Part shown: positions 22,391-34,377 of the stretch, one piece after another
Layout: every line of letters starts with the position of its first letter
Position numbering within the stretch: the stretch's first letter is position 1
Assembly (NCBI GenBank): GCA_963682025.1
Contig: OY821517.1
Span: 95,897,946 to 95,961,945 of the forward strand
Source of the DNA: Cordilura impudica
Lineage: Eukaryota > Arthropoda > Insecta > Diptera > Scathophagidae
Length of the DNA: 64,000 bases
Direction: 5' to 3'
Program-made: the position numbers and the translations under genes
The notes under the pieces: model-generated
The model's database searches: none
The model's input: the letters and a program-made list of their open reading frames with translations, nothing else
Told to the model about the DNA's origin: nothing

Positions 22391-24224
22391 TCTATACTAA
22401 CTAATATTATAAAGAGGTAATGTGTGTTTGTTTGTTTGTTTTTAGAAGGTAATCTCCGTAACTACAGATCTCATATTCCTGAAATTTTCACAGAGTCTTA
22501 CTGCGGATATGGGAAGTGCTATAGGTTATAATCTTTTAAATATTTTTAGTGGGCGTGGCACCTCCCATACAAAGTAAATTTTAAATATCATACACATATA
22601 TTGAGTATTATGACAGGGAGAGCTTTGCAAATTTGTGTGAGTTCACCTATTGTTAATGTTAGTTGCCACGCCGGAAATGGGCGGGATCGGACTAGTGGGC
22701 GTGGTACCTCCCATACAAGTAATAGTTCAATGTTATTTATCTCGAGTACTGTGATAGGTAGGGCTTTTCAAATTTGTCTGGTGTCACCTATTATTAATGT
22801 GAGTAGTCGGAAAAAAATGGGCAGTATCGGACCAATAGGCGTGGTACCTGCCATACAAATTAAATATAAAATGCCATATATCTGGAGTACTGTTATAGTG
22901 ATAGTCTTGGGACTTTGTGTGACCCCAAAAGTTATTCATGTGATTAGTAAGAAAAAAAGTGGGCGTGATCGGAGCAGTGGGCGTGGCATCGCCCGTACAA
23001 AGTAAATATATCATATCATATAACTGGTGTACTAAAAAAGGGAAGCTTTGACACTTTGCATGACACCATCAGATCTTAGTATTGGTAGTCGGGTTCACAC
23101 CAATGTGCGTGGCAGTCCCCATGCAAAGTAGCTATTTAATGTCATATATCTGGAGTACTGTAAAAGAGAGGGCTTTGTGGCTTTGCATGAGCCCATAGGT
23201 TCTTCGAATGATTAGTCGAACAAAAAAATGGGCGTGATCGTAGCTGTGGTCGTAGCACCGCCCATGCAAAGTAGAAATCTAATATCATATAACTGGTGTT
23301 CTATAAAAGGGAAAGATTCGACATTTTGCACGAGTCCATCAGATATTAATTTGAGTAGTCGAATAAAAATTGGGCGGGATGGTATAAGTGGGCGTGGCAC
23401 CTTCTATATAAATAATATGAAATACTACGAAAGCAACAGTCTTTTGACAAGTACATTAGTTATCTACGTGATTTGTCGTGGAAAATATATCGCCAAAATC
23501 AAAAATTCGCCAAAACCGAAAATTGCGAAAAAATCGACCAAAAAATTTTCAAAATCAAAAATATGGGCAAAATCAAAAATCGCTAAAAAGAAATATTGCC
23601 AAATGATATTCTAAGTTCAAAGCCAATAGTTAAGTGTTGCCAGATCTAATTTTGATAATCCATCGTCTTCTCATGGGAGCTACATGTAACTTGCTGCAGG
23701 GTAGGAACGCCGAAAAATCTGATAATTGTTGTACCATTGTATATCAGCAAGTATTCGAATACAAAAAACTATACTAATAATCTATACTAACATAATAAAG
23801 AGGTAATATGTGTTTGTTTGTTTGTTTGTAGGAGGTAATCTCCGTAACTACTCATCTGACCTTCCTGAAACTTTCACAGCGTCTTACAGCGGATATGTGA
23901 GTGCTACAGGCTGTAATTTTTTAAACATTTTTTAGCGGGCGTGGCACCGCCCATACAAAGTAAATTTTAATTATCATATATATTAATATGATACAGAAAG
24001 CTTTGCAAATTTGTCTCAGATCTTAACGTGAGTAGTCAGACAAAAAATGGGCGGTATTGGACAAATGCGCGTGGTACCCCTACACAAACTTAATGTTAAT
24101 TGTGCTATATCTGAATTACTGTATTAGTGAGAGCCTTGGGACTTTGCGTAGGCCCTCTCATAATGATTCGTGGGGGGGGGGGGGCAGGGGGAGGGTGTAG
24201 CGAAGCACACCGGGTTACGTCTAG
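22391..24224 (+). mobile_element. H2a: Helitron-like non-autonomous element
   Basis: Starts TCTATACTAAC after A (22390) and ends GGGTTACGTCTAG before T (24225), with a GTGTAGCGAAGCACAC hairpin just upstream. Inside are a (GTTT)n run, a conserved block 'GGAGGTAATCTCCGTAACTAC', and about eight diverged units with GGGCGTGGCAC and CCCATAC. A second internal 5' end (TCTATACTAACATAAT, 23781) makes it a compound. No Rep or helicase is encoded, so it would depend on a partner element. The D copy 2 has the matching empty site. Confidence 0.85.
23495..23595 (+). repeat. AAAATCGCC-type short tandem repeat in H2a
   Basis: An imperfect repeat of 'gccaaaatcaaaaat' units, also found at the same place in H2b (about 61890-61970). 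It marks the end of the first module of the compound element. Confidence 0.6.
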
Positions 24225-24970
24225 TGTGTAATAAAACTTTTTAAAAAATATACAAGCATATATTTAAGTATATGGAAACAAATTTATTTACAAAACTAAA
24301 TTGGTGTGAATTTCTTCTTCAGGGATCGGAATATGTGGCAAAATTAAATACATAAACCTCACGTTAAAAATTAAAGGTAACAATATCTTCCCTTTAGCTT
24401 ATCGGTCACTTTCAGTTTAAAGTAGAGTTGTAATAACGAAAAACTAATAATCTGCCCGATAACATCTTAACTTTAGCTCTTGGCAAGTTGTAATAATGGC
24501 CCTTACAGTTGAAAATAAAAGATTTGGTAACAGCATTTTTGTGGAATAGAATATATATATTTTTTTTAAATCTTGACTATTTCTTTTATCTTACTCGTAT
24601 ATGCTCAAAAAAGTGAGGTTTTTGAAAATTTTTCATTACATCAAAATTATCATTAATACAGACAGATAATACTATAGTGTATATATAAAATGTATAATAA
24701 TCATAATTAGTTTTAAAAATTGTATATAATGTAAATATCTTATATGCTTTTATGATATACTACAGAGCTTCATTATGGGACAGTGTATAGTAATAAGTTC
24801 TACAAACTCTTGTTTTGTTTATTTCTAGTTCAACTATATTAAAAAATTTTGAACAACTTTGGTTCTTTGTTCTGAGTCTTTACATCATAAATTTTCCAAG
24901 TTATTAAAATTTAATTCTAAAAAGTATTAACAGAAAAAAGCATGTAAAAAACAATATTCACTAGATATTA

Positions 24971-25365
24971 AGGGCCGTTTGCAAAAAAATTAAAGTGTAC
25001 TTCAAGTAGACTTTATTGTATGTTTTTCATACAAAATTGTTTTTAAAGTCTACTTGAAGTACACTTTATTTATTTTTTTTATTATTTTATTTTATTATTT
25101 CAAAATCATACTTTATAAAAAACAATAATATTTCTTAGAGAGAGTTGGTTAAAACCACCTTACATCTATAACAGTCATTTGAATTTTTAATACGCATATA
25201 ATTAATAATGAATTAGATCGGGAAGGAAAGTTTTTCTGATCGAAAAACCTTTATATGAGTTTTTATAGAATAGGATAGTACAATACTAAAAAAAATATAA
25301 ACATACTTATAGTATTTATATATATTGTAAGTGAAGTACACTTTAAATTTTTTGCATATAGCCCT
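24971..25365. mobile_element. M1a: MITE with TIRs and internal hairpin
   Basis: The left end AGGGCCGTTTGCAAAAAAATT and the reverse complement of the right end AGGGCTATATGCAAAAAATT match, followed on both sides by AAAGTGTACTTCA. A second inverted pair (24995-25018 and 25045-25068) forms a 24-bp perfect stem with a loop of about 26 bases. Non-coding and 395 bp long. Confidence 0.7.
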
Positions 25366-26420
25366 AAAAATGTATTTTTTTTAATATTCCTTTTCCTATT
25401 GGGAATTGTAAATAGAAAATTATTCCTAACTGCACGATATCTTCCAGCAGTATAAAAGCCAATATAAAAGCTATCACTTACAACCAACTTCGGGCCATTA
25501 TTACAACTTACCTTTAAAATAATTGTTAGTTAAAGGTAACTTTAGCTAAAATGAGCAATAAAGTTACCTTTAACTTCTTTTCATTATTACAACTTCCCAG
25601 TAAAATAAAAGTAATATTTTTGATATTGTGGCAACACCAAAGGAAACACCGATTACTAAAAACCTTTATTATAAGTTGCATAATTGTTGTAAATATGTAA
25701 TAAAACTTTTTAAAAAATATACAAGCATATATATAAGTACATATATGGAAATAAATTTATTTACAAAACTAAATCGGTGTGAATTTCTTCTTCATAGATC
25801 AGAAAATGTGGCAACATTAAATACATAAACCTCGCGTTAAAAATTAAAGGCAACAGTATCTTCCCTTTAGCTTATCGGTCACTTTCAGTTTAAAGTATAG
25901 TTGTAATAACGAAAAACTAATAATCTGCCCGATAACATTCTAAATTTACCTATTGGCAAGCTGTAATAATGGCCCTTACAGTTGAAAATAAAAGATTTGG
26001 TACCAGCATTTTTGTGGAATAGAATATATGTATATATTTTTTTTTAATTCTTGACTATTTCTTTTATCTTACTCGTATATGCTCAAAAAAGTGTCAATAA
26101 TACAGACAGATAATACTATAGTATATATATATAAAATGTATAATAATCATAATTAGTTTTAAAAATTGTATATAATGTAAATATCTTATATGCTTTTATG
26201 ATATACTACAGAGCTTCATTATGGGACAGTGTATAGTAATAAGTTCTACAAACTCTTGTTTTGTTTATTTCTAGTTCAACTATATTATATTAAAAAATTT
26301 TGAACAACTTTGGTTCTTTGTTCAGAGTCTTTACATCATAAATTTTCCAAGTTATTCAAATTTAATTCTCAAAAGTATTAATAGAAAAAAGCATGTAAAA
26401 AAAATATTCAGTAGATATTA

Positions 26421-27609
26421 AAGGCCGTTTGCAAAAAAATTAAAGTGTACTTCAAGTAGACTTTATTGTATGTTTTTCATGCAAAATTGTTTTTAAAGTC
26501 TACTTGAAGTACACTTTATTTATTATACCCTATACCACTATGTGGTTTGGGTATAATGACTTTGTGCTGCTGTTTGTAACTACCAAAAATATTTGACCTA
26601 GACCCATCTTTTATTATACCGATCGAATCAGTATCACTATCTGATTCGATTTAACGATGTCCGTCCGTCCGTCCGTCCGTCTGTGTGTCCATGTAAACAT
26701 TGTAATCAAACTGCAGGTCGCAAATATGAGTATATTTGGATGAAATTTGGTATATAAGCTTTTATCGGCCATATGATGAACGCTTTTGAAATTGGTAAAA
26801 TTCGGTTTATGTTCAGACCTAGTCCCAATACAAATGACCCCTATGAAATCAACATAAATTGCCATAAGATCCAAATTATCAGATAGATCTTACTCAAATT
26901 GGGTTTGTATGCATTTATTACATCCATTAATGAGTAGTCCAAAAATTATCCCTATGGGACAACCCTTACTCATATGCCCATGTAGAGTTGCTTCCCGATC
27001 TGCACTTAAATCTATCAAAAAACAAAAATATTGCACCGATTCTTTTCAAATTTTGTTTGTATATATTTTTGCAAAATACAAGAGACTTTACCAAACATGA
27101 TCAGGATCGGTCCAGTTTTAGGCCTAGTGCCCATATAGATATAGCATCCGATATGAACTTTTTCATATCTGCAGCCAAAAAAATTAATAAAAATCCCACT
27201 CAAATTTGGTTTATCTTATTTTCTATGTCCAGTTAGTTTGATCTAAGAGATAGGGTCTCTAACCACATGGTACAGGGTATCGTATAGTCGGTCTAGACCG
27301 ACTATAATTTTCTTGTTTTTTTATTATTTTATTTTATTATTTCAAAATCATACTTTATAAAAAACAATAATATTTTTTAGAGAGAGTTGGTTAAAGCCAC
27401 CTTATATCTGTAACAGTCATTTGAATTTTTAATACGCATATAATTAATAACGAATTAGGTCGGGAAGGAAAATATTTATGATCGAAAAACATTCATTAGA
27501 GTTTTTATAGAATAGGATAGTACAATACGAAAAAAAAAATATAAACATACTTATAGTATTTATATATATTGTAAGTGAAGTACACTTAAATTTATTTGCA
27601 TATAGCCCT
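26421..27609. mobile_element. M1b: same MITE, split by A6
   Basis: Same inverted ends as M1a with AAGGCC at the left. The internal hairpin is intact (26445-26519) and the A6 repeat sits directly after it. Confidence 0.7.
26524..27315 (+). repeat. Family A repeat, copy A6 (near full length)
   Basis: Starts TATACCCTATACCACTATG, has GTCCGTCCGTCCGTCCGTCTG at 26660, and ends with the palindrome (about 27283-27305) and TTTTCTTG. The empty site in D copy 1 has eight T; here the left flank gives one T and the right flank seven, so there is no target duplication. Confidence 0.9.
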
Positions 27610-27927
27610 AAAAATTTAGTTCTTTTAATATTCCTTTTCCTATTGAGAATTGTAAATAGAAAATTATGCCTTAAATTTTTAGATTTCTTGATTTGTATCT
27701 GGTCACACAGGAAAGAGTTACCGCCCAATACTTATGAGGTACTGGGCCAAAATGTCAGCAACTTTGCTCTTTGCTCTCCGATTAGTTTTCGAGATATAAG
27801 CGATATTATGTTCTCTGCCATATAATATACATATTATATATTTTCCGACCTATATATAAAAATATCAACAATTTAGCTGCAGGACGCTTAAATTTTTTTT
27901 CCATTATTGACTTACACACATTATTGA

Positions 27928-28107
27928 CTAGGCTATGGGAAGGAGAAAAGAGGGAGTAGTATTTGTGGATATATAATTTAAATTGTCAAGATAGATCTCT
28001 GCGGGGAGTTTATTCCACGTACAGCTAGTTCGACTGATAAACGAATTTTCTCTGCAATGCGTTGTGCAGTCAACTGGATAATGGACTACCTACTCTCATT
28101 AATGAGC
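27928..28107 (-). pseudogene. LINE ORF2 C-terminal remnant
   Basis: The minus frame reads VHYPVDCTTHCRENSFISRT then SCTWNKLPAEIYLDNLNYIS and stops at the codon occupying 27928-27930. The pattern (S-F-I-x-R-T-S-x-x-W-N-x-L-P) is the conserved tail of many Jockey/R1/RTE-type ORF2 proteins. The rest of the element is gone. Confidence 0.6.
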
Positions 28108-28581
28108 GTCAATGGCCTCCTTTGCATATAGTCCAGTAACTCGAAAATAGACTTTTCGGCCGGATGTAAGTGATATACGTTTAAAGGAGGTCAGAAGGAC
28201 TGAAGTAAACTTTGCACTGTTTTAGAAAAGCAAGACATTTGATTTCGAGATAAAAGCTATTTTATTTTTCCTTTACTTTTACCTACCTGGCAATCCCAGA
28301 AAGTTTTCTCAATTCAGAGCAAATTGCATTTCCATTTTTCGATGATACTTTGGAAAAAAATGTTAAAATAAGCAAAGTTAGGGAATTATGGTCTGAAGTA
28401 GAAAACGGTGAAGTTAATTCTGATGACAGGGATAAAAGCAAAACTTAGTTTCCAAGAAGTTGATAATTTATAAGACAAAAAAAATGGTTACTTTGTTTCA
28501 TGGACTCTATATTTTTTAAAAAGACTTGAAATCGATACAGTTATTTTTTATACCGATACTGATGTATGGTGTGTAAATCAA
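28108..28581. other. Unassigned sequence with short coding-like stretch
   Basis: A plus frame around 28290-28448 reads FPESFLNSEQIAFPFFDDTL and then an acidic stretch to a TAG at 28446-28448. I do not recognise the family. Otherwise AT-rich. Confidence 0.3.
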
Positions 28582-31082
28582 TCTATATATATAAAATTCA
28601 TTTTCTGTTTGTTTGTTTGTTTGTTTGTTTGACCGCTATACAAATTTTTATTTTTCAACGGATTTTCCTGAAATTTTGTACACACGATCTCTATACCCCA
28701 GGAAAGGTCGCCATATACTTTTTACCGGCCACGCCTACTTTTACGCCCACTTTTTATGTAAAATTCATTTTCTGTTTTATTCATATTTGTTCACTATACA
28801 AATTTTTATTTGTTAACAGATTTCTCTGAAATTTGGTACACACGATCTCTGTACTCCAGGAAAGGTTGCCATAAGCTCCGTACCGGCCACGCCTACTTTA
28901 ACGCCCACTTTTTGTACACAATTCATTTTGTTTTTTGGTATATTTGTTCGCTATACAAATTTTTATTTTTCAACCGATTTCTCTGAAATTTGCCACACAC
29001 GACCTCTGTACTCCAGAGAGATAGCCATATGAGGGATGTCTAAAATTTGGTCACACGATCTCTATACTACAGGGAAGGTCACCATACGCTTCTTACAGGC
29101 CACGCCTACTTTGCGCCAACTTCTATGTATATAAAACTTATTTTTTTCCTTTTATTTGTTTCTTTATTTGGTTGCTATACAAACTTTTATTTTTCAATGG
29201 CTTTCTCCGAAATATAGCACATATTCCAGGGAAGGCCGCCATATGAATTTTACCGACCACGCTTATTTTACGCCCAATTTTCATATAAAATTCACATTTT
29301 GTTGTGTGGTATCTATTTTCCCTATACAAATTTGTACTTTTGAACGGATTTCTCTAATATTTGGTTTACACGGAAATAACTACACGGTGAACAAATTTCC
29401 CAAACTTAAAAAAAGGCACCTAAAAGAAATGAACAAATTCCCCATTTTTTTTTTAATCGAAAGAAAAAATGAACTTATCCCCAAATTCATTCTTAAATTT
29501 TTACATATTTTTATTTAGTGAATTTTGTTAAATATTTATTTTAGTAAACGTTTGCATACTGCTCTCAATATATATCCTACAATAAATGCATTTAAAATGA
29601 GTATTATTTCAATAGCATCATTTCGTTGCGCGGAAGCTATGTGCACGGAGAATACAGCATAGGTAGAATATCGGAATGATCTGAAAAATATATTTTGACA
29701 ATTAAAATAAGTTGGCAACAGCTGCGCGGCAGCACAGGTGTGGTTGCCAAACGCGCGGAAGCGGCGCGCGGTGCGCGACCGCGGACTCGGACGCGACGGA
29801 TGCGGACGCGACGCGCTCTTGGAACACAGCTCAGCTAAAATATCGCAATGCTCTAAAAAATATGTTTTAGGAATTAAAATAAGTTAACGAGAACTAAGCG
29901 GCAGCATGGGTAGTAGCTGCGAGGAAGCGGCGCGAGGCGCGCGGTCTCGGACGCGACGGATGCGAACGCGACGCGCTCTCGGAACACAGCTCAGCTAAAA
30001 TATCGCAATGCTCTAAAAAATATGTTTTAGGAATCAAAATAAGTTAACGAGAACTAAGCGGCAGCACGGGTAGTAGCTGCGAGGAAGCGGCGCGAGGCGC
30101 GCGGTCTCGGACGCGACGGATGCGAACGCGACGCGTTCTCGGAACACAGCTCATCTAAAATATCGCAATGCTCTAAAAAATATGTTTTAGGAATCAAAAT
30201 AAGTTAACGAGAACTAAGCGGCAGCACGGGTAGTAGCTGCGACGAAGCGGCGCGAGGCGCGCGACCGCGGACTCGGACGCGACGCGCTCTCGGAACGCAG
30301 CTCAGCTAAAATATCGCAATGCTTTAAAAAATATGTTTTAGGACTTAAAATAAGTTAACGAGAACTAAGCGGCAGCACGGGTAGTAGCTGCGAGGAAGCG
30401 GCGCGAGGCGCGCGGACGCGGACGCGACGGATGCGGACGCGACGCGCTCGCGGAACACAGCTCAGCTAAAATATTGCAATGATCTGAATAATATATTTTG
30501 GCGATTAAAATAAGTTGACAACAACTGCGCGGCAGCACGGGTGTGGCTGCCAAACGCGCGGAAGCGGACGCGACTCGCTCGCGGAACACAGCTTAGTGAA
30601 ATGTCGTATGATAAATTTTATCTACGTATGTGAAATAATTACCTGTTGATCAAAAGAGGCCACACATATACTATAAGCAGTTGCTTAAAAAGAAACCTTG
30701 CGACACAATATTAAACGTCGCATTAGTATTTTATTTCTGAAACTTGAATTTGGCGTCTCTGCTCAATGATGATCACTTATTGAATGAAGTAATTAAATTT
30801 TTAAAAGTTCTGATTACTTTAATTTGCGAACCATTCCGTTATATTTGATGTTTATAAATAAACTGAAAAAAAAACTTAAAGCGGTTTCGCATTATTTTTG
30901 AAGCATTTTTGCTTGAAATAAAAAATGAATTTACTGCCAATACAAATTTTTGGGGAGAAAGTTCATTTTATTGGGGAATATGTTAATTGGGGACTAAGTA
31001 CTCAGCGCCTGGTAAGCATAGTGAACCATTTTTCAAGTCAAAGGCCTTTTTATCCCGGGCAAGACCGGGTAAGAACAGCTAG
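28582..31082 (+). mobile_element. H1c: complete Helitron-like element
   Basis: Starts TCTATATATATAAAATTC after A (28581). It ends with the hairpin CCCGGGCAAGACCGGG and CAGCTAG (CTAG at 31079-31082) before T (31083). In order: (TTTG)n, about four ~160-bp units with CCACGCC, a low-GC spacer, the GC-rich minisatellite, and the 3' block. 2,501 bp, non-coding; frames in it are repeat translations. It is non-autonomous and would need a Helitron Rep/helicase in trans. Confidence 0.9.
29745..30595 (+). repeat. GC-rich 160-bp minisatellite of H1c
   Basis: GGAACACAGC recurs at 29821, 29981, 30141, about 30292, 30452 and 30583, a 160-bp step with two shorter units. Each unit has a CpG-dense part (GCGGCGCGAGGCGCGCGG, GACGCGACGGATGCG) and an AT-rich part (AAAATAAGTTAACGAGAAC). 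Confidence 0.9.
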
Positions 31083-31685
31083 TATTATTTAAAAGCTAAA
31101 AATATAGTAAACTCCTTAAGAGTAATTAATGATACAGCTGAGACAAATGACAAATCACAGCGAGAGTTTGTATTACAAGTTGTATCTGAATTCGAACATA
31201 TTTAGCCGGACTCTTCAAAAGCTACCATATGTAAGCCAATGCCACCTAAAATGTTATTTGAAAATATTAAAAAAACTAGATTTTTATGAAAAACCACTGT
31301 TGCTCATAACTTTAACCTTAACCTCATAACTTTAACTTTAACCTCAATCACACTTTTTTTTTTAGCTTATTAGCACATTTTAGGTGTGCTTCGATAAAAA
31401 ATCTAAAGCTCATTATTTGTGACGTTCTTAGTGTAAAATTTCTGTTGCTCGTTTACCTGTTAAACAACATTACTACCTCCACGTAAACCTAATTAATTAA
31501 TTTATTATAAATTGAAATTTAATTGATTTATGAAATATGTCATCATTACAATTAATTGCCATTGGATTTGGAATCAATTGAATTCCAAAGTAATAACTTA
31601 AACTTATGTTTATTCCCCCCGCAGCATATTAAAAACTGTAACAGAGCCGTTCGAAATTTTAATTTAGTTTTTGAAAATTGTTGTA
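31083..31685. other. AT-rich unassigned sequence
   Basis: No gene or repeat recognised. A short direct repeat of 'ctttaaccttaacctcataa' type lies near 31310-31345. Confidence 0.4.
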
Positions 31686-31942
31686 CAGTGCTATTACACT
31701 GTGGAACAAATTCAGGTTAGCAAAAGTTAGGTCGATTATGGGAGTGAGGGATGAAAATAGAGGCTAAATTAGAAGACCCATATCGCGGCGTTTATTTATG
31801 TTAGCTCGAATTTTTTTTTTAATCGACCTTCGAACTTTGCAGTCAAATACCGATTTTCAGCATATTGTCTTTTTTGCTTTCTGTTTGATCTTTAATATGC
31901 TTCTCAGTTTCTTCAATAAATTTAACTTCAAAAGAAAATGGT
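31686..31942 (+). repeat. T2 left terminal inverted repeat
   Basis: Pairs with 34378-34814. The outer part runs from CAGTGCTATTACACTGTGG to the 'aagcatattg' type end near 31870. The inner part is CTTTCTGTTTGATC...CAGTTTCTTCAATAAA. Confidence 0.8.
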
Positions 31943-32306
31943 CTTAGTCGATAATTTGCGTTAAAAATCCCAAAACCATTAAATAAATAGTTAAAAAGGG
32001 AAGTTCCAAGAATTAGGAATTAGTAAAACAACTTTTTTGTTTTCAACCACCGCACAGGTAGCGATTTTTTTTTTATTTATTTTTATTTAATTTCAAAAAT
32101 GGAGATTCAGTTAAGACTCGAAACTCAGCCGAAGCTGATGTCTTTTAATTTTCGCTCGGTCGTGATAAAATTCGCTATTCATTTGTTTGGAACTTATTTC
32201 ATTTTGTGAGTGATTTAAGTTAAGTGCATCGGTTTCATAAAAATAACAAGAAAAAAAACATTGTATAACATATATTCTATTTAAATTTTCGGAACCAAAA
32301 TGTAAA

Positions 32307-34194
32307 ATGGACCATTTTTGTAATGTTTGTGGACGTTTCATAACAAGCGATGAAAAATGTGGCAATGCGAGTGATTTTTTTTTTGGAAGCCTATAAACAA
32401 TATTTCTGGCAAGAGTATATCACTGACGTAACCTATGCCCCTAAAAAAGTTTGCTTTAATTGCTATTCAACTCTTATGCAATGGAAAAGTGAAAAGAAGA
32501 AGGCTATGCCTTTTGGTATACCAATGATGTGGCTAGACAACAGCCCGCATCAAGAAGAAAATTGCTATGCATGTATCAACTACCATAAAACTTTTAATAG
32601 AAGGAAAGAAAAGAATAAAACTTATATAGCAGTGCCAAGTGTCCAATTACCATTACCGCTCTCAGAATTCGTTCTAGTACCAACATACCGAAGTATTGAT
32701 CTTCAAACAGATATCAGTACTACAACCGCCGCTGCTACATCCATGGATTTCTTCTCAGAATACGACCCTGGTGAAGGTACATCCTATGAAACATCAAAGG
32801 ACCCAATCCTGGTCACACAAAATCAATTGGATGGAATTTTTGCAAATTTGTGTTTGACTCAATAAAAAATCAGAACTACTGGCTTCATTTTTGAAAGGAA
32901 ATAATTTGCTGGCGAAAGGTACCAAAGTAACAGCATATCGAAAACGCCAAAAAGAGTTAGAAAAGTTATTCAATGTGAATGATGCAAAAAATTTCGCTTA
33001 TTGCAACGATATTGAAAAGATAATGGAGACGATAGGGTTAACCTATAAAAAAGATGATTGGTATTTATTCATCGATAGTTCACCAATCAGCTTAAAAGTT
33101 GTGCTTTTGCACAAGACAAATAGAATGCCTTCTGTTCCGATAGCGTATAGCACTAACACTAGTGAAAATTTCGATAATTTGAAACACATTCTGGAAGTAG
33201 TCAAATATAACGAACACCAGTAGCGCATTTGCTGCGACCTCAAAATAGTTTCATTGATTACAGGCTTAACAGCATCTGGCCGTCAAAAATATCCATGTTT
33301 TTTATGCGATTGGGATTCACGATACGGAGAAGGTATTAAAGGAAGAAACCAGTACAAACCGCATAAATGGAATAGTCGCATTGGACGGAAATGACCTAAA
33401 GACAATGAAATGAAAATTTTGTTGCCGTTGCTCCACATTAAACTTGGCATTGCTAAAAATTTTTTGAAATGTATTGCAAAAAGACCAGCAGTATTCATTT
33501 TCCCAAGACTAATTAACGCCAAAATTCAGGAAGGGGTTGTTAATGGTCCCGACATACGGAAACTAATGAGTCGTCAAGATTTTGAACAAGTTCTGACAGA
33601 CCGAGAATTAAATGCATGGCTCGCATTGAAAGCAGTCATTAAAGGACTTTTGGGATAAGAACGCAAAGACAACTACAGGCAATCTGTTGCAAACATGTTG
33701 GCAGCTTTCGATGAAATTGGGGTTAATACGTCGTACAAAATTTATCTCTTGCATCAGCATCTTGATCAACTCGCTCAACAGTTGGCAACTGAATCTGATG
33801 AGCAAGGTGAACGTTATCACCAACCTGCGCTTCCATTTGAAATATGGTAACTATTGAGTGTGCATATTTTGAATTCCTAGATTTTTCTAATATCTTTGTC
33901 AGAGTGCACAATTAAAACATGTTAACGATTGAAAACTATTTTCGTTTCAGGTACAGAGGAAAGAAATCTCCAGATGCAATACTCGCTAAAATTTGTTGGT
34001 GGTAGAAAAACACCTTTGAAGAAGAGGAAGACGAGGAAAAAGAGGAAGAAGGGGAAGACAAAGATGAAATTCCAGAATATCTGTTGGACGAAATTATCGA
34101 CCTTTCTGATGATGATGACGATGACCGTGATATTAGGAGAGCAGTGATGTTGATCCACAGCCGCCTGCTAAACGGTAACTTGCCAAATCATTAA
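32307..34194 (+). pseudogene. T2 gene: candidate DDE-type transposase of an undescribed family (broken)
   Basis: The ATG at 32307 gives MDHFCNVCGRFITSDEKCG. After a slip in a T run near 32375 come the zinc-like pairs CFNC and CYAC, KKAMPFGIPMMW, an acidic linker, and a slip in the A run near 32865. Then follow ELLASFLKGNNLLAKGTKVT, DDWYLFIDSSPISLK, CCDLK, CFLCDWDSR, LLPLLHIKLGIAKNFLK, FEQVLTDRELNAWLAL, SDEQGERYHQ, a 104-bp GT...AG intron (33847-33950), IWYRGK and an acidic tail ending at TAA 34192-34194. In-frame stops occur at 33221 (Trp site), about 33392 and 33656. Candidate acidic triad: Asp of FIDSS, Asp 33236-33238, Glu of DEQGER. Family known to me only as 'uncharacterised protein'; transposase function is inferred from the TIRs. 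Confidence 0.65.
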
Positions 34195-34377
34195 TTTAAT
34201 TTATTTAATTTTTTTACTTAAAACTTTTCATAACTAACATTTCAAAAATATATTTTTTTTCCATATTTTTATAATTTCTTTTTCAATGTTTCTTCAAAAC
34301 CAGCACTCAACAAAATTGGTACATAAAAAATGAGAAGTGCATTAATATTAAGCTGGAAAACGCAAGTTTTGTATTAT

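Larger units (their letters stand above)
22053..25421 (+). repeat. Tandem duplication D, copy 1 (holds H2a)
   Basis: Starts ATTCCTAACTGCACG and ends ...GTAAATAGAAAATT. Without the 1,834-bp H2a it is about 1.53 kb. It repeats in the same order, with about 5% visible differences and a few indels, at 25422-27665. It contains inverted pieces such as GGCCATTATTACAACTT (22124) and its complement (near 24484), so the unit may itself derive from a TIR element. Confidence 0.85.
25422..27665 (+). repeat. Tandem duplication D, copy 2 (holds A6)
   Basis: Second copy of the ~1.5-kb unit, directly adjacent to copy 1. It lacks H2 at GTAAATATGTAATAAAAC (about 25690) and carries A6 at 26524-27315. Confidence 0.85.
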
